Assembly: GCA_026646655.1 (NCBI GenBank)
Contig: JAPKHT010000004.1
Coordinates: 1-64,000 of the forward strand
Reading direction: 5' to 3'
Source: JADLBR01 sp020847615
GTDB lineage: Bacteria; Verrucomicrobiota; Verrucomicrobiia; JADLBR01
DNA length: 64,000 bases
Positions 43,446 through 52,060 of this stretch are shown one piece after another. The position numbers were made by a program, and so were the translations under genes. The notes under the pieces are model-generated. The model was not told where the DNA came from. It did not search any database and saw only the letters and a program-made list of their open reading frames with translations. The stretch's first letter is position 1. Every line of letters starts with the position of its first letter.

Positions 43446-43751
43446 CTACTTGTTGAGCTCCAGAGGATCTGGAACGGCACCCTGGGACTGGGGAAGCCGT
43501 TCCGCCGGACGAGGGGCGGCCTCCCGCAGGCTGGATGCATCATCCATCTGCCTCCTGCTCTCCATCTCAAACCGCTCGAGCTGGCGGATCTGATTGGTGG
43601 GCTCCAGAGCCGGGGCGGAAGCGGTTGGCGGATTGGCGGCACCCGGCGCGGCTTTCTCACCACCGCAGCCGGTCACTAGGACCAGCACGCAGCAAGCAAT
43701 GATCCCGGGAATGGCAACTGATCTCCATCCCTCAGAGAATGGATATCTCAT
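43446..43751 (-). CDS. Small lipoprotein, unknown function
   Basis: 101 residues. The hydrophobic stretch IPGIIACCVLVLVTGCGGEK ends in a lipobox (VTGC) with Cys near residue 29. The mature part is Pro/Ala-rich, then charged (RQLERFEMESRRQMDDASS), with no recognised domain. Its stop is 3 nt from the cyclase-like start, indicating co-transcription. Possibly an envelope immunity or sensing protein for the cluster, but nothing in the sequence shows this. Confidence 0.65.
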   Translation of the reverse strand: MRYPFSEGWRSVAIPGIIACCVLVLVTGCGGEKAAPGAANPPTASAPALEPTNQIRQLERFEMESRRQMDDASSLREAAPRPAERLPQSQGAVPDPLELNK

Positions 43752-44082
43752 GATGCAACGACCCTATCAGCCCAAACAGAAACTCGCAACGGCCGTTTTC
43801 TACAGCACCATAGCGGGCGTGCCACTGCTCCGGTTTCCGCTCGTCCGCCCTCACCGGCCCCTCGGGCGGCGTCGGCGCCGTTTTGGACTGGGCGTTCCGC
43901 GTCCAGCAAGCCTGTTTCGCCAACGAATCTTGTGGATTGCCGTTGTCGAGCCGCTATCCTGCACCCGTGATCGGCGGTTTGGCCGTGTACCCATTTTGGG
44001 GTAGCCGTGGTCTCACAGGAATCGTGGTGCTATCCCACCGGGCCGAGGGTGGACGATGCGTGGTCCCTTTGAAAGGACATGG
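43752..44082. other. Divergent intergenic region
   Basis: 331 bp between the lipoprotein (minus) and the secreted trio (plus). It should hold both promoters. AAAGGA at 44072-44077 is the ribosome site for the plus-strand gene. No gene is supported. Confidence 0.6.
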
Positions 44083-44439
44083 ATGAGATCGTTCGTGCTG
44101 ATGATATGCCTTGCCTGCGGGGCCGCGCCTGTGGCTGCGGGTCTCTCCCCGCTCCCGGAGGGCGAACTGGAACCGATCCACCTCTTCAAGATTGCCAACG
44201 GCGTGGTGAGCGTCGGCGTCGCGACCACGGGCTACACGAACGAGAAGTCCTTCCGGATCGACGTCTCCCGAGCCCCTAATGGGAGGGTGTACACGCTGAA
44301 GATTGTTCGAACCCTGCGAGACGAGGGCAAGGCTATGCCGGGGCCCATCGTCCTAAACTACAGACTGCGGGACCTGAAGATCGATCCACGGTTTGTCGTC
44401 AAGGTCGAGAATCCCTTTTGTGAGGAGGAACCGTGGTGA
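44083..44439 (+). CDS. Small secreted protein, unknown
   Basis: 118 residues with signal peptide MRSFVLMICLACGAAPVAA. The mature part (GVVSVGVATTGYTNEKSFRI, APNGRVYTLKIVRTLRDEG) looks like a small beta-rich domain. AAAGGA lies 5 nt before the chosen ATG, preferred over the upstream in-frame ATG at 44056. It overlaps the next gene by a few bases, so translation is probably coupled. Family not recognised. Confidence 0.65.
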   Translation: MRSFVLMICLACGAAPVAAGLSPLPEGELEPIHLFKIANGVVSVGVATTGYTNEKSFRIDVSRAPNGRVYTLKIVRTLRDEGKAMPGPIVLNYRLRDLKIDPRFVVKVENPFCEEEPW

Positions 44440-44984
44440 GATTGCGGCACGCGGTGTGGAGCGCGCTGCGCCTCCTGGTGGTCGCGTCCGGGCTGCTGGG
44501 CGCCCGCGCGTGCCTCGCTGATGCGGGGGTCCCTAAGGAGATGGTTTCCGGGGAAGAGTTGGCCGTGCTCAAGGCCGTGGTGCCGGCAATCTGCGACGCC
44601 TCGTGCGAGATCCGAGAAAGCACGCTGCTGGGCACTCCGGTGGATCCAGCGGAGTTTCTCGGGTCGGGAACGAACGCCCCACCCGAGAGCATGGTCGCGG
44701 ATTATAGGAGGAGGAGCGCGAAGCAGCTCAAGATACCCGATGGCGCGTTTTCGGCTGTGCGGCGGAAGCCGTACTTTCCTCCTAATGAGAAGGGGAGAAG
44801 CTGCCAGTTGTCACGTCCGGGCATCGACGCGGAGGGGCGGCGGGCGATGGTGATTGTGAAACTGGTCGAGTCCCTCCCCAAGGACGTCATCAGCGAAGGC
44901 AAATGTGTATTGCTGCAAATGAGGGACGGGGCCTGGGTGGTCGAGAGGACCGTGAGGGCGTGGCCCCCAATGCTGGGACACTGA
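44433..44984 (+). CDS. Small secreted protein, unknown
   Basis: 183 residues, GTG start overlapping the previous stop, with GAGGAGG just upstream. Signal peptide ALRLLVVASGLLGARACLAD. The mature part includes AVVPAICDASCEIREST, RRRSAKQLKIPDGAF and LVESLPKDVISEGKCVLLQM. It may be an NTF2-like or periplasmic beta domain, but I cannot assign a family. Second of three consecutive small exported proteins. Confidence 0.65.
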   Translation: MVRLRHAVWSALRLLVVASGLLGARACLADAGVPKEMVSGEELAVLKAVVPAICDASCEIRESTLLGTPVDPAEFLGSGTNAPPESMVADYRRRSAKQLKIPDGAFSAVRRKPYFPPNEKGRSCQLSRPGIDAEGRRAMVIVKLVESLPKDVISEGKCVLLQMRDGAWVVERTVRAWPPMLGH

Positions 44985-44987
44985 TCC

Positions 44988-45887
44988 ATGCAGCACACCA
45001 TAGGGCCCCTCTTGAAGTCTTGTGCGGTGGCCATCGCATCAGCGATCGTTGGCGTCGGGGCGGCGGCAGGGCTGGGCGCCGCCGACGTCGTGACAATCGA
45101 CGTCACGAAGCCGGGCACCTACCGATCGGGGCCATGGGAGTATCGCCTGATGATCACGTCGCCCGGCAGCAAGAGCGAAGGGTCGGTTGGCATACTGTCC
45201 TTCGCTGGCAAACGGTTGGAAGGGGCCGCGCCTGGAGACTATTACCGCACCCCATGGGGTGTCATTACGTGGATCGGCGATTCGGACCGGTTGTGGGACG
45301 CTCACGGGTGGATGCGTCTAGAGGCAGGAGCCCCGCCCGGCGTCGGGCGCGAGTTGTCGCCGCCTTCGTCGGGCGAGGCAAGCACCGCTGGCCATGCGCC
45401 GCAGACCACCACCCGCGAGGACGTTGCGCACTACTCCGGCACGTCCGACGCGTTTTCGCCCGACGGGAGAATCCCATACAACAATTGGAACGTGCTCCTG
45501 AAGCGGGCCATTTCGGACGGGGGACGTGTGGTGGTCGAGACCTGGACCCGGCCCGCCCCTTCGCCTTCCATGGCTCCGGAGGTGCGTACCTTGCGATTGA
45601 CGCGGCGGGCGGGGTCGCTGGTGTACGATGCCTCGGACGAAAAGTCGAGATGCGTTGGCACGGCGACGTTCACGAGCGCCGTTTTGGATGCATGGACCTA
45701 TGATCTCGATTATGGCACGGACAGGAAGGTGACCGGCACAGGGCGGATCACCGCCGCAGGGGTGAGTGTGGTCAAGGCTGTGCAGGGCCCCCGCTCCATG
45801 CGCGTCGTAGAGGAACTGCGACCCGTCAGCGAGGGAGTGTACGAATATCAAAAGGCATTGATGCGCCCCCCAAAGTGGGCCGAGTAG
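44988..45887 (+). CDS. Secreted protein, unknown
   Basis: 299 residues with signal peptide LKSCAVAIASAIVGVGAAAG. Beta-rich mature sequence: VVTIDVTKPGTYRSGPWEYR, YYRTPWGVITWIGDSDRLWD, KVTGTGRITAAGVSVVKAVQ. No catalytic motif seen. It starts 3 nt after the preceding stop, so the three genes form an operon. Function unknown; cell-surface or stress roles are guesses. Confidence 0.65.
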   Translation: MQHTIGPLLKSCAVAIASAIVGVGAAAGLGAADVVTIDVTKPGTYRSGPWEYRLMITSPGSKSEGSVGILSFAGKRLEGAAPGDYYRTPWGVITWIGDSDRLWDAHGWMRLEAGAPPGVGRELSPPSSGEASTAGHAPQTTTREDVAHYSGTSDAFSPDGRIPYNNWNVLLKRAISDGGRVVVETWTRPAPSPSMAPEVRTLRLTRRAGSLVYDASDEKSRCVGTATFTSAVLDAWTYDLDYGTDRKVTGTGRITAAGVSVVKAVQGPRSMRVVEELRPVSEGVYEYQKALMRPPKWAE

Positions 45888-46260
45888 CCCTGGCGGATGG
45901 GGCGCGATCGACCCCAAGGCCGTGGAATCTCATATCCCGACATCTCGGGTTCAGGCTTAAAGGTGGGATTCTTGTGACCGAACGAATCGACCACATCGCG
46001 AAAGTCGTGGGCGATTCTCGCACACTCAGCCCCCCGACCCACGCGCGCGACGTCCATGCCGACGATCATAGCGCGCCCCCGGCCCTCCGCATCGGGATGA
46101 CGTTGCGCGCGCCTCTCGGCGGCCGGATGCCGAACCAGGCCTCGGCGTCGTGCCCGGTCACGTCGCGGCGGGCGCAGGCGCGGACGGCGGCCTCGATTCT
46201 CCTTGCCACCCGCAAGAATGCGGACATAGTTCCCCCGGTTCCTGTGACAGGAGCGCATGC
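45888..46260. other. Intergenic region upstream of tRNA-Lys, no supported gene
   Basis: 373 bp. A 73-codon minus-strand frame ending at 45848 overlaps the secreted gene's 3' end and has no family signature. The tRNA-Lys promoter should lie at the right end, but no clear boxes are seen. Confidence 0.5.
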
Positions 46261-46333
<73 letters not shown>

Positions 46334-46420
46334 TTTTGTTTTGCGTCCGTTCGTCAAGGGCGCTACGGGTGGTGATTCGGCGCCGGTCGTCCCGACCGGG
46401 TCCACATCAGGAGAAAATAC

Positions 46421-47893
46421 ATGCCACAGCGTGCGGTGGTCATCGGCAGTGGCTTCGGCGGCCTGGCGGCCGCGATACGCCTCCGGGCCAAAGGGTACGA
46501 GGTCGACCTGCTCGAGATGCGCGACAAGCCCGGCGGGCGCGCCTACGTCTACGAGCAAGATGGTTTCCAGTTTGACGCGGGCCCAACCATCATCACGGCG
46601 CCCTTCCTGATCGACGAGCTGTTCGCGCTCGCCGACGGGCGCACCGAGGATTACGTCCACATCGTGCCGTGCCGCCCATTTTACCGCATCGTGGCGCACG
46701 ATGGCACGGCGTTCGACTACACCGGCAACGAGGCCGAGATCATCGAGGAGATCCGGCGCATCAACCCCGCCGACATCCCGGGATACAGGCGCTTCGTCGC
46801 CCAGAGCAAGGCCATCTTCGACCGCGCGTTTCTGGACCTGGCCGACCAGCCCTTCTCCTCCGTGATGGACATGATCCGGGTCGCTCCCGACCTCGTCCGC
46901 CTCCGTTCCCACGAGTCCGTCTACCGCATGGTCTCACGGTACGTCAGCCATCCCTTCCTGCGGGTCGTGTTCAGCTTTCACCCCCTGCTCGTGGGGGGTA
47001 ACCCGTTCCAGTCCTCGTCTATCTATTCCATGATCCACTATCTCGAGCGATGCTGGGGAGTGCATTTCGCCATGGGGGGCACCGGTGCCCTGGTCCGCGC
47101 CCTTGTCCGTCTCCTCGAGGAAATGGGCGGCCGCATCCGGATCAACGCGCGCGTCGAGGAAATCCTGGTCGAGGCGGGACGCGCCAAGGGGGTCCGCCTG
47201 GCCTCTGGAGAGGCGGTGCCGGCAGACATCGTGGTTTCCAACGGTGATGTCGCCAACACGTACCGTCACCAGGTCGCTTCCCGCTGGCGGCGCAAGTGGA
47301 CAGACGAACGGCTCGCGCGCATGCGCTACTCGATGGGCCTCTTCCTGATCTATTTCGGGACCGACCGCACCTACCCCGAGCTCGCGCACCACACCATCGT
47401 GCTCTCCGAGCGATACCAGGGTCTCCTGGATGACATCTTCCGCCGCAAGGTCCTCGCCAAGGACTTTTCCCTCTACCTCCACGCCCCCACCCGAACCGAC
47501 CCCTCGCTGGCCCCGCCAGGCTGCGAGTGCTTCTACGTCCTGTCCCCAGTCCCAAACCTCCGCGGCCAGATCGACTGGGAGAAGGAGAAGGGCCCCTATG
47601 CCGACGCGATCCTCGCCTCCCTGGAAAAGATCTGCCCCGATCTCCGCAGCCACGTCATCACGCGGCGCGTCATGACGCCAAACGATTTCGTCACCGAACT
47701 GGATGCCTATGCGGGCTCCGCGTTCCAATTCGAACCCATCCTCACGCAGAGCGCCTGGTTCCGGCCCCACAATGTGTCCGAGGACGTCGGGGGCCTGTTC
47801 CTGGTCGGCGCGGGCACCCACCCGGGCGCGGGCGTGCCCGGGGTACTCTCCAGCGCCAAGGTCCTCGACCGTGTCATCGGTCCCGCGCGATGA
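46421..47893 (+). CDS. crtI: CrtI-type phytoene desaturase family FAD enzyme
   Basis: 490 residues. The FAD dinucleotide motif AVVIGSGFGGLAAAIRLRAKG is at the N-terminus, followed by LEMRDKPGGRAYVYEQDGF and FDAGPTIITAPFLIDELF, typical of CrtI. HFAMGGTGALVRALVRLLEE and the C-terminal family motif GGLFLVGAGTHPGAGVPGVL complete the pattern. Expected reaction: successive desaturation of phytoene or a C30 precursor (CrtN-like) in carotenoid synthesis; the carbon length cannot be told from sequence. No crtB or other carotenoid gene is adjacent. AGGAG precedes the ATG by 8 nt. A CCGGTCG/CGACCGG hairpin stands between the tRNA and this gene. Confidence 0.9.
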   Translation: MPQRAVVIGSGFGGLAAAIRLRAKGYEVDLLEMRDKPGGRAYVYEQDGFQFDAGPTIITAPFLIDELFALADGRTEDYVHIVPCRPFYRIVAHDGTAFDYTGNEAEIIEEIRRINPADIPGYRRFVAQSKAIFDRAFLDLADQPFSSVMDMIRVAPDLVRLRSHESVYRMVSRYVSHPFLRVVFSFHPLLVGGNPFQSSSIYSMIHYLERCWGVHFAMGGTGALVRALVRLLEEMGGRIRINARVEEILVEAGRAKGVRLASGEAVPADIVVSNGDVANTYRHQVASRWRRKWTDERLARMRYSMGLFLIYFGTDRTYPELAHHTIVLSERYQGLLDDIFRRKVLAKDFSLYLHAPTRTDPSLAPPGCECFYVLSPVPNLRGQIDWEKEKGPYADAILASLEKICPDLRSHVITRRVMTPNDFVTELDAYAGSAFQFEPILTQSAWFRPHNVSEDVGGLFLVGAGTHPGAGVPGVLSSAKVLDRVIGPAR

Positions 47894-47933
47894 GACCCTT
47901 GCGCTTTTTGCCATACGCGCGCTAGTTTCCCCC

Positions 47934-48548
47934 ATGTCTGGAAGGTCCGCCCTCAGCCTGGCCATCGCGCTGACCGCGATCGCGTGCGCCCCGCTGGGGG
48001 CCTTCGACACCGTGGTTGTCGACCCGGGCCATGGCGGCAGCGACCGCGGCGGCATACCGCGCCAGAGAATCGCCGAAAAAGAGTGGACCCTCAAGACCTC
48101 CCTGCGCCTCGCCACAGAACTCAAGCAGCGCGGCTTCGAGGTCGTCATGACGCGCACCTCCGACGACTACGTCTCGCTCGCCCAGCGCTGCCGGATCGCC
48201 AACGGCAAGAAGAACGCCATCTTCGTCAGCGTCCACTATGACGCCTACCGCCGCGAGGCCGCGGATGGCATCACCGCCTACTACGCCGGCAGCCGGAGCG
48301 ATAGGCTCGCCCGATACATCAATTCCCGCATGTCCGCCGCGCTGCGCCCCAAGACCAACCGCGGCGCCAAGCGCGCCCGTTTCTATGTCATCCGCAACAC
48401 GCTCTGCCCCGCAGTCCTAGTCGAGTGCGGTTTCCTCACCAACACGGCCGAGGCCAGGCGCATCCAGACCACCGACTACCAGGAGAAACTCGTTGCCGCC
48501 ATCGCCGACGGTGTCGTCGACTACAGGAAATACAGGACCGGCAGATGA
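47934..48548 (+). CDS. N-acetylmuramoyl-L-alanine amidase (Amidase_3)
   Basis: 204 residues with a signal peptide (SLAIALTAIACAPLGA). The zinc-amidase core is clear: TVVVDPGHGGSDRGG (zinc His), EKEWTLKTSLRLATELK (zinc Glu), FVSVHYDAYRRE (zinc His) and AVLVECGFLTNTAEARRI with the catalytic Glu. It cleaves the bond between MurNAc and the stem peptide, for septum splitting or recycling. It lacks AMIN or SPOR domains. Start ATG 47934, ~40 nt after the crtI stop; the longer frame from 47703 is antisense-independent overlap with crtI and rejected. Confidence 0.9.
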   Translation: MSGRSALSLAIALTAIACAPLGAFDTVVVDPGHGGSDRGGIPRQRIAEKEWTLKTSLRLATELKQRGFEVVMTRTSDDYVSLAQRCRIANGKKNAIFVSVHYDAYRREAADGITAYYAGSRSDRLARYINSRMSAALRPKTNRGAKRARFYVIRNTLCPAVLVECGFLTNTAEARRIQTTDYQEKLVAAIADGVVDYRKYRTGR

Positions 48549-48599
48549 CGCCACTGGACCCTTTACCTCCGACAAAACACGCCCCAGAATGACCCCGCC

Positions 48600-48983
48600 A
48601 TGAAGATCGCGCTGCCCTGCTTTGACCAAAACGGCATCCACGCCTGGGTCTGCGACCACTTTGGTTGCGCCCCCTGGTTCACGATTTTCGATTCCGAGTC
48701 CCGGGAGTGCGCCGTCTTCTCCAACGGCGACCAATACCTCGACGAGAGCGGCCGCTGCAACCCGCACGCCGCACTGCGCGGCCACAAGGTCGACGCCGTC
48801 GTCTGCCGCGGCCTCGGTCGCCGCGCCCTCACATCCCTCCGCGAGATGGGCGTGGACGTCTTCCGCATCGAGGCCGGCGAGGTCGGCGAGGCCATCTCCG
48901 AGTTCGAGGCCGGCAAGGCCAAGAGAATGACCCTCGAGGACGTGAAGTCCTGCCCCAACCACCCCAATTGCGACTTGGCCTGA
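48600..48983 (+). CDS. NifX/NifB-type dinitrogenase cofactor-like protein
   Basis: 127 residues. MKIALPCFDQNGIHAWVCDH opens the RNase-H-like fold of the Nif-Mo-Co-binding family, followed by FGCAPWFTIFDSES, VDAVVCRGLGRRALTSLREM and VDVFRIEAGEVGEAISEF. Cys-rich end (SCPNHPNCDLA) could bind metal. In nitrogen fixers these proteins carry FeMo-cofactor precursors, but stand-alone homologues occur in many anaerobes without nitrogenase. No nif genes are nearby, so nitrogen fixation is not implied. Confidence 0.8.
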   Translation: MKIALPCFDQNGIHAWVCDHFGCAPWFTIFDSESRECAVFSNGDQYLDESGRCNPHAALRGHKVDAVVCRGLGRRALTSLREMGVDVFRIEAGEVGEAISEFEAGKAKRMTLEDVKSCPNHPNCDLA

Positions 48984-48994
48984 CCCGGTTCTCC

Positions 48995-49023
48995 TTGCCT
49001 CCCGCGCGAAATGAGGCTATTGT
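48995..49023 (+). promoter_or_regulatory. Candidate promoter of tmRNA
   Basis: TTGCCT (48995-49000) and TATTGT (49018-49023) have the ideal 17-bp spacing and lie ~17 bp before the tmRNA 5' end. Confidence 0.55.
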
Positions 49024-49039
49024 GTGCGCGTAGATCGCC

Positions 49040-49387
49040 GGGGGCGTCACGGCTTCGACTGAAGCGATGAAGCGCCCGTGGCGGGCCGAGGGTGCCAGGC
49101 GACCTCGTAAATCCCACCCGGCAAACACAACTGCCAACAGCGAACTGGCTCTCGCGGCCTAATCTCCGCGACGTGGAAGACCTGACTCCGGCTGGGGTCT
49201 CTCCGCGTTATTAGCCGGACGGAATCGGTGGGCGGGCCAACGGCCCATCGGTCACGCGCAAAACAGGTGGCTAAGGACGGGTCGGATGTCCGCATCCAAC
49301 CCCGCCTCGAAAACCCAATGCGGACTACGCCCGTAGTCATGGCCGTGGACTCGATTCAGGACGCGGGTTCGACTCCCGCCGCCTCCA
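49040..49387 (+). ncRNA. ssrA: Transfer-messenger RNA (tmRNA)
   Basis: 5' GGGGGCG pairs with 3' CGCCTCC as the acceptor stem, followed by discriminator A. The 3' T arm reads GCGGGTTCGACTCCCGC. The tag frame begins at 49121 and reads ANTTANSELALAA with TAA at 49160-49162, preceded by the charged Ala. Pseudoknot-rich sequence follows. It rescues stalled ribosomes and tags incomplete proteins for degradation (ALAA end). Single-chain layout, not the split permuted form. Confidence 0.95.
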
Positions 49388-49416
49388 CGGCTTGTCTTTG
49401 GGAGGAGCGCTGGCGC

Positions 49417-51999
49417 GTGCCGAGCACAAGAGCCTTGGCCATGTGGTGGGACCGGTGGGGTTTGATCACCATCGTGTCCGCCCTTTGCTATCTGGTGGCC
49501 ATGGGCGCCATCTGGCGCCTCGTGCTCGGACCCAGTTTCTCCCACCTCGAGGCCCAGGAGGCAAACCGCGACATCGAGCGCTGCATCGCCGCCCTGCAGC
49601 GTGAGATCGACGACGTCGACGAAATGACCACGGACTACGCGACGTGGGACGAGTGCCACGACTTCGTGAAGGGCGCCAACCCCAGCTTCGTCGAGAAGAA
49701 CTTTGCGTGGAGCCATCTGGATCGTGCGATGGGCATGCAGGTCTACGCACTTCTCGATGCCGGCGGCAACATTCTCGCGAGCGACGCATCGCCGTTCCTG
49801 CCGGAGTCCGAGCGGACCCTCTACCTTTCCGCGCTCCCGATCGCAACGCTGCGAGAGCTCGCCCCCACGGGCCCGCCACCCCACCCCCGCGCAAGCTCGG
49901 GGGTCGCCAGCACCGCATTGAACCCCATCATCGTGGCCGGGGCACCCATCCGCCGCAATTCCGGCGAGGGGGCCTCCGTCGGCCACATGGTCCTGGCGCG
50001 CCTGCTCAACGAGGCACTGGTCACCAGGATCGCGCAGAGGGCGAGCGTCCCGCTGAAAATCCACAGCTGCGCGGCGTCGTCCCCGGGAGACATCCCGCCC
50101 ATTCCAAAAGGCGGTATCCTGCTGACTTGCCTGGGCGCGGACAGCCTCCGCGCGGAGACCACCATCGCGGGACTGGCGGGTCAACCCACCCTCCACCTCG
50201 TCTCGACCCTGCCGCGCCCCATCATGGCCCAGGGCCGCCATGCCATGCGTATCATCGGGTGGTTTGCCGGCATCGCGACCGCCCTGATCGCGTTCCTGTT
50301 CGGCAGGCAGAAGCAGAAGGCCCGCCAGCTCGAGCTGCGCACGAACCAGCTCGTCGAATCCTGGCATCAGATCGACGACCAGAACCGCCAGCGCACCCAT
50401 GAACTCGCCCTGCTCCGCGAGACGGAGCGCGAGCTCCGCCGCCTCCGCGGGCGGCTCGACGCCGTCGTCAGGGCAGTCCCCATTCCCCTGTTCGCCAAAG
50501 ACACCGGCGGCCGGTACATCCTGTTCAATCCCGCCTTCGACGCCTTCTTCGGGGTCAGGGGCGAGTCCCTCATCGGCCGGACCGCGTCCGAGTGCTGGCG
50601 CTCGGAGGACGCGAGCATCTACCACGAGCACGACATGCAGCTGATGCGCGAAGGCGGGCTCCAGATCTACGAGCACCGCCTCCGGGACGCCTCCGGGCGC
50701 GAGCGTCACGTCATCTTCAACAAGGCCTGCTTCTCCGATTCGGAGGGGAAGACAGCCGGTCTCGTCGGAACCCTGACCGACGTGACCGTCCTCAAGGAGG
50801 CCGAGTCCGAGCGCAGGACGCTGGAGCGGCAATTCCAGGAGGCACAGAAGATGGAGAGCCTCGGCATCCTCGCCGGCGGAATCGCCCACGATTTCAACAA
50901 CCTCCTGGTCGGCATACTCGGCCATGCGGACCTCGCCCTTCTCCGGATCGGCCAGACCGATCCGATCCGGTCCGATCTCCAGGCCATCATCACCGCAAGC
51001 CAGCGGGCGGTGGATCTTTGCCGCCAGATGCTCGCCTATTCCGGGCGCGGGCGGTTTGTCATCGAACATATCGATGTCAACGCCGCCATACGCGAGATGG
51101 CGGAATTGCTCCGCGTGTCGGTCCCGAGGAAAATAGACATCCGGCTCGATCTGCCGGGAGACGCGCCACCGATCGATGCCGACATCACGCAGATCCGCCA
51201 GGTGATCATGAACCTCATCACCAATGCCTCAGAGGCCATAGGCGACTCCTCCGGCACCATACGCGTCAGCACGCGACGGGTCGCGATGCAAGCGCACCCC
51301 AAGGATGGCCCGCCCGAACACCAGGAATCCAGTTCGTCCGACGCCGTCCGCATCGAGGTGGCCGACACGGGATGCGGCATGACTCCTGAGACGGCCGCCA
51401 AGATCTTCGATCCGTTCTTCACGACGAAATTCACCGGCCGCGGCCTCGGGCTGGCGGCGGTGCTCGGCATCGTCCGGGGCCACAAGGGCGTCATCTCGGT
51501 CGACTCGCAGCCTGGGCGGGGCACCACGTTCCGCATCACCCTGCCCGCCGCACCCGCCCGATCGGTACCGCGAGACACCGGGTCCACCGCGGCTCGCCAA
51601 CCCAAGGAATGGAAGGGGACCGGGACGATCCTCGTGGCCGACGACGAGGCCGCCGTGCGCACGGTCGCCACGAAGATGTGCGAGCACCTGGGATTCTCGG
51701 TCATCGTCGCCCACGATGGCACGGAGGCCGTCCGGCTGCTCAAGGAGACAGACGGCGGCGTCACCTGCATCGTCCTGGACCTGATCATGCCGGGCATGGA
51801 TGGCCTCGAGACCCTATCCACGATCCAGGCCATGAGGCCGGAAGTCCCCGTCATTCTCTCGAGTGGCTACAACGAGAGCGAGGTGCGCCGCCGCTTTGGA
51901 AAGACCGGCTTCAGGGCGTTCATCCAAAAACCCTACCAGCTCGCGCAGCTCCGCGACATCCTCCGTGTGGTGCTCGACTCGCCGCCCGGTCCAAGCTGA
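49417..51999 (+). CDS. Hybrid sensor histidine kinase (CHASE4-like, PAS, HisKA, ATPase, receiver)
   Basis: 860 residues. GTG start with GGAGGAG at 49401-49407; 29 nt after tmRNA. Membrane segments near the N-terminus (LITIVSALCYLVAMGAIWRL) and ~290 (IIGWFAGIATALIAFLFG) flank a periplasmic CHASE4-like domain (DEMTTDYATWDECHDFVKG). Then a PAS domain (VRAVPIPLFAKDTGGRYILF), phospho-acceptor GGIAHDFNNLLVGILGHADL, ATPase boxes NLITNASEAI, VADTGCGMTPETA and FTGRGLGLAAVLG, and a receiver domain with acceptor Asp in CIVLDLIMPGMDGLETL and IQKPYQ. The output partner is unknown; the sensed signal is extracytoplasmic. Confidence 0.9.
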   Translation: MPSTRALAMWWDRWGLITIVSALCYLVAMGAIWRLVLGPSFSHLEAQEANRDIERCIAALQREIDDVDEMTTDYATWDECHDFVKGANPSFVEKNFAWSHLDRAMGMQVYALLDAGGNILASDASPFLPESERTLYLSALPIATLRELAPTGPPPHPRASSGVASTALNPIIVAGAPIRRNSGEGASVGHMVLARLLNEALVTRIAQRASVPLKIHSCAASSPGDIPPIPKGGILLTCLGADSLRAETTIAGLAGQPTLHLVSTLPRPIMAQGRHAMRIIGWFAGIATALIAFLFGRQKQKARQLELRTNQLVESWHQIDDQNRQRTHELALLRETERELRRLRGRLDAVVRAVPIPLFAKDTGGRYILFNPAFDAFFGVRGESLIGRTASECWRSEDASIYHEHDMQLMREGGLQIYEHRLRDASGRERHVIFNKACFSDSEGKTAGLVGTLTDVTVLKEAESERRTLERQFQEAQKMESLGILAGGIAHDFNNLLVGILGHADLALLRIGQTDPIRSDLQAIITASQRAVDLCRQMLAYSGRGRFVIEHIDVNAAIREMAELLRVSVPRKIDIRLDLPGDAPPIDADITQIRQVIMNLITNASEAIGDSSGTIRVSTRRVAMQAHPKDGPPEHQESSSSDAVRIEVADTGCGMTPETAAKIFDPFFTTKFTGRGLGLAAVLGIVRGHKGVISVDSQPGRGTTFRITLPAAPARSVPRDTGSTAARQPKEWKGTGTILVADDEAAVRTVATKMCEHLGFSVIVAHDGTEAVRLLKETDGGVTCIVLDLIMPGMDGLETLSTIQAMRPEVPVILSSGYNESEVRRRFGKTGFRAFIQKPYQLAQLRDILRVVLDSPPGPS

Positions 52000-52060
52000 A
52001 CCACGTGCCTCCCCGGCGCCTCGTCTACCCGAGACGGGCCGCCTCAAGACCCGCATCGGG

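Noticed and set aside
45848..46069. Small minus-strand protein starting MIVGMDVARVG, reminiscent of an AcpS opening
   Set aside because: The similarity stops after ~10 residues, the catalytic pattern of AcpS is absent and it overlaps the 3' end of a better-supported gene.
48600..48983. NifX-like protein as evidence of nitrogen fixation
   Set aside because: Stand-alone members are common in organisms without nitrogenase, and no nif structural genes are nearby.
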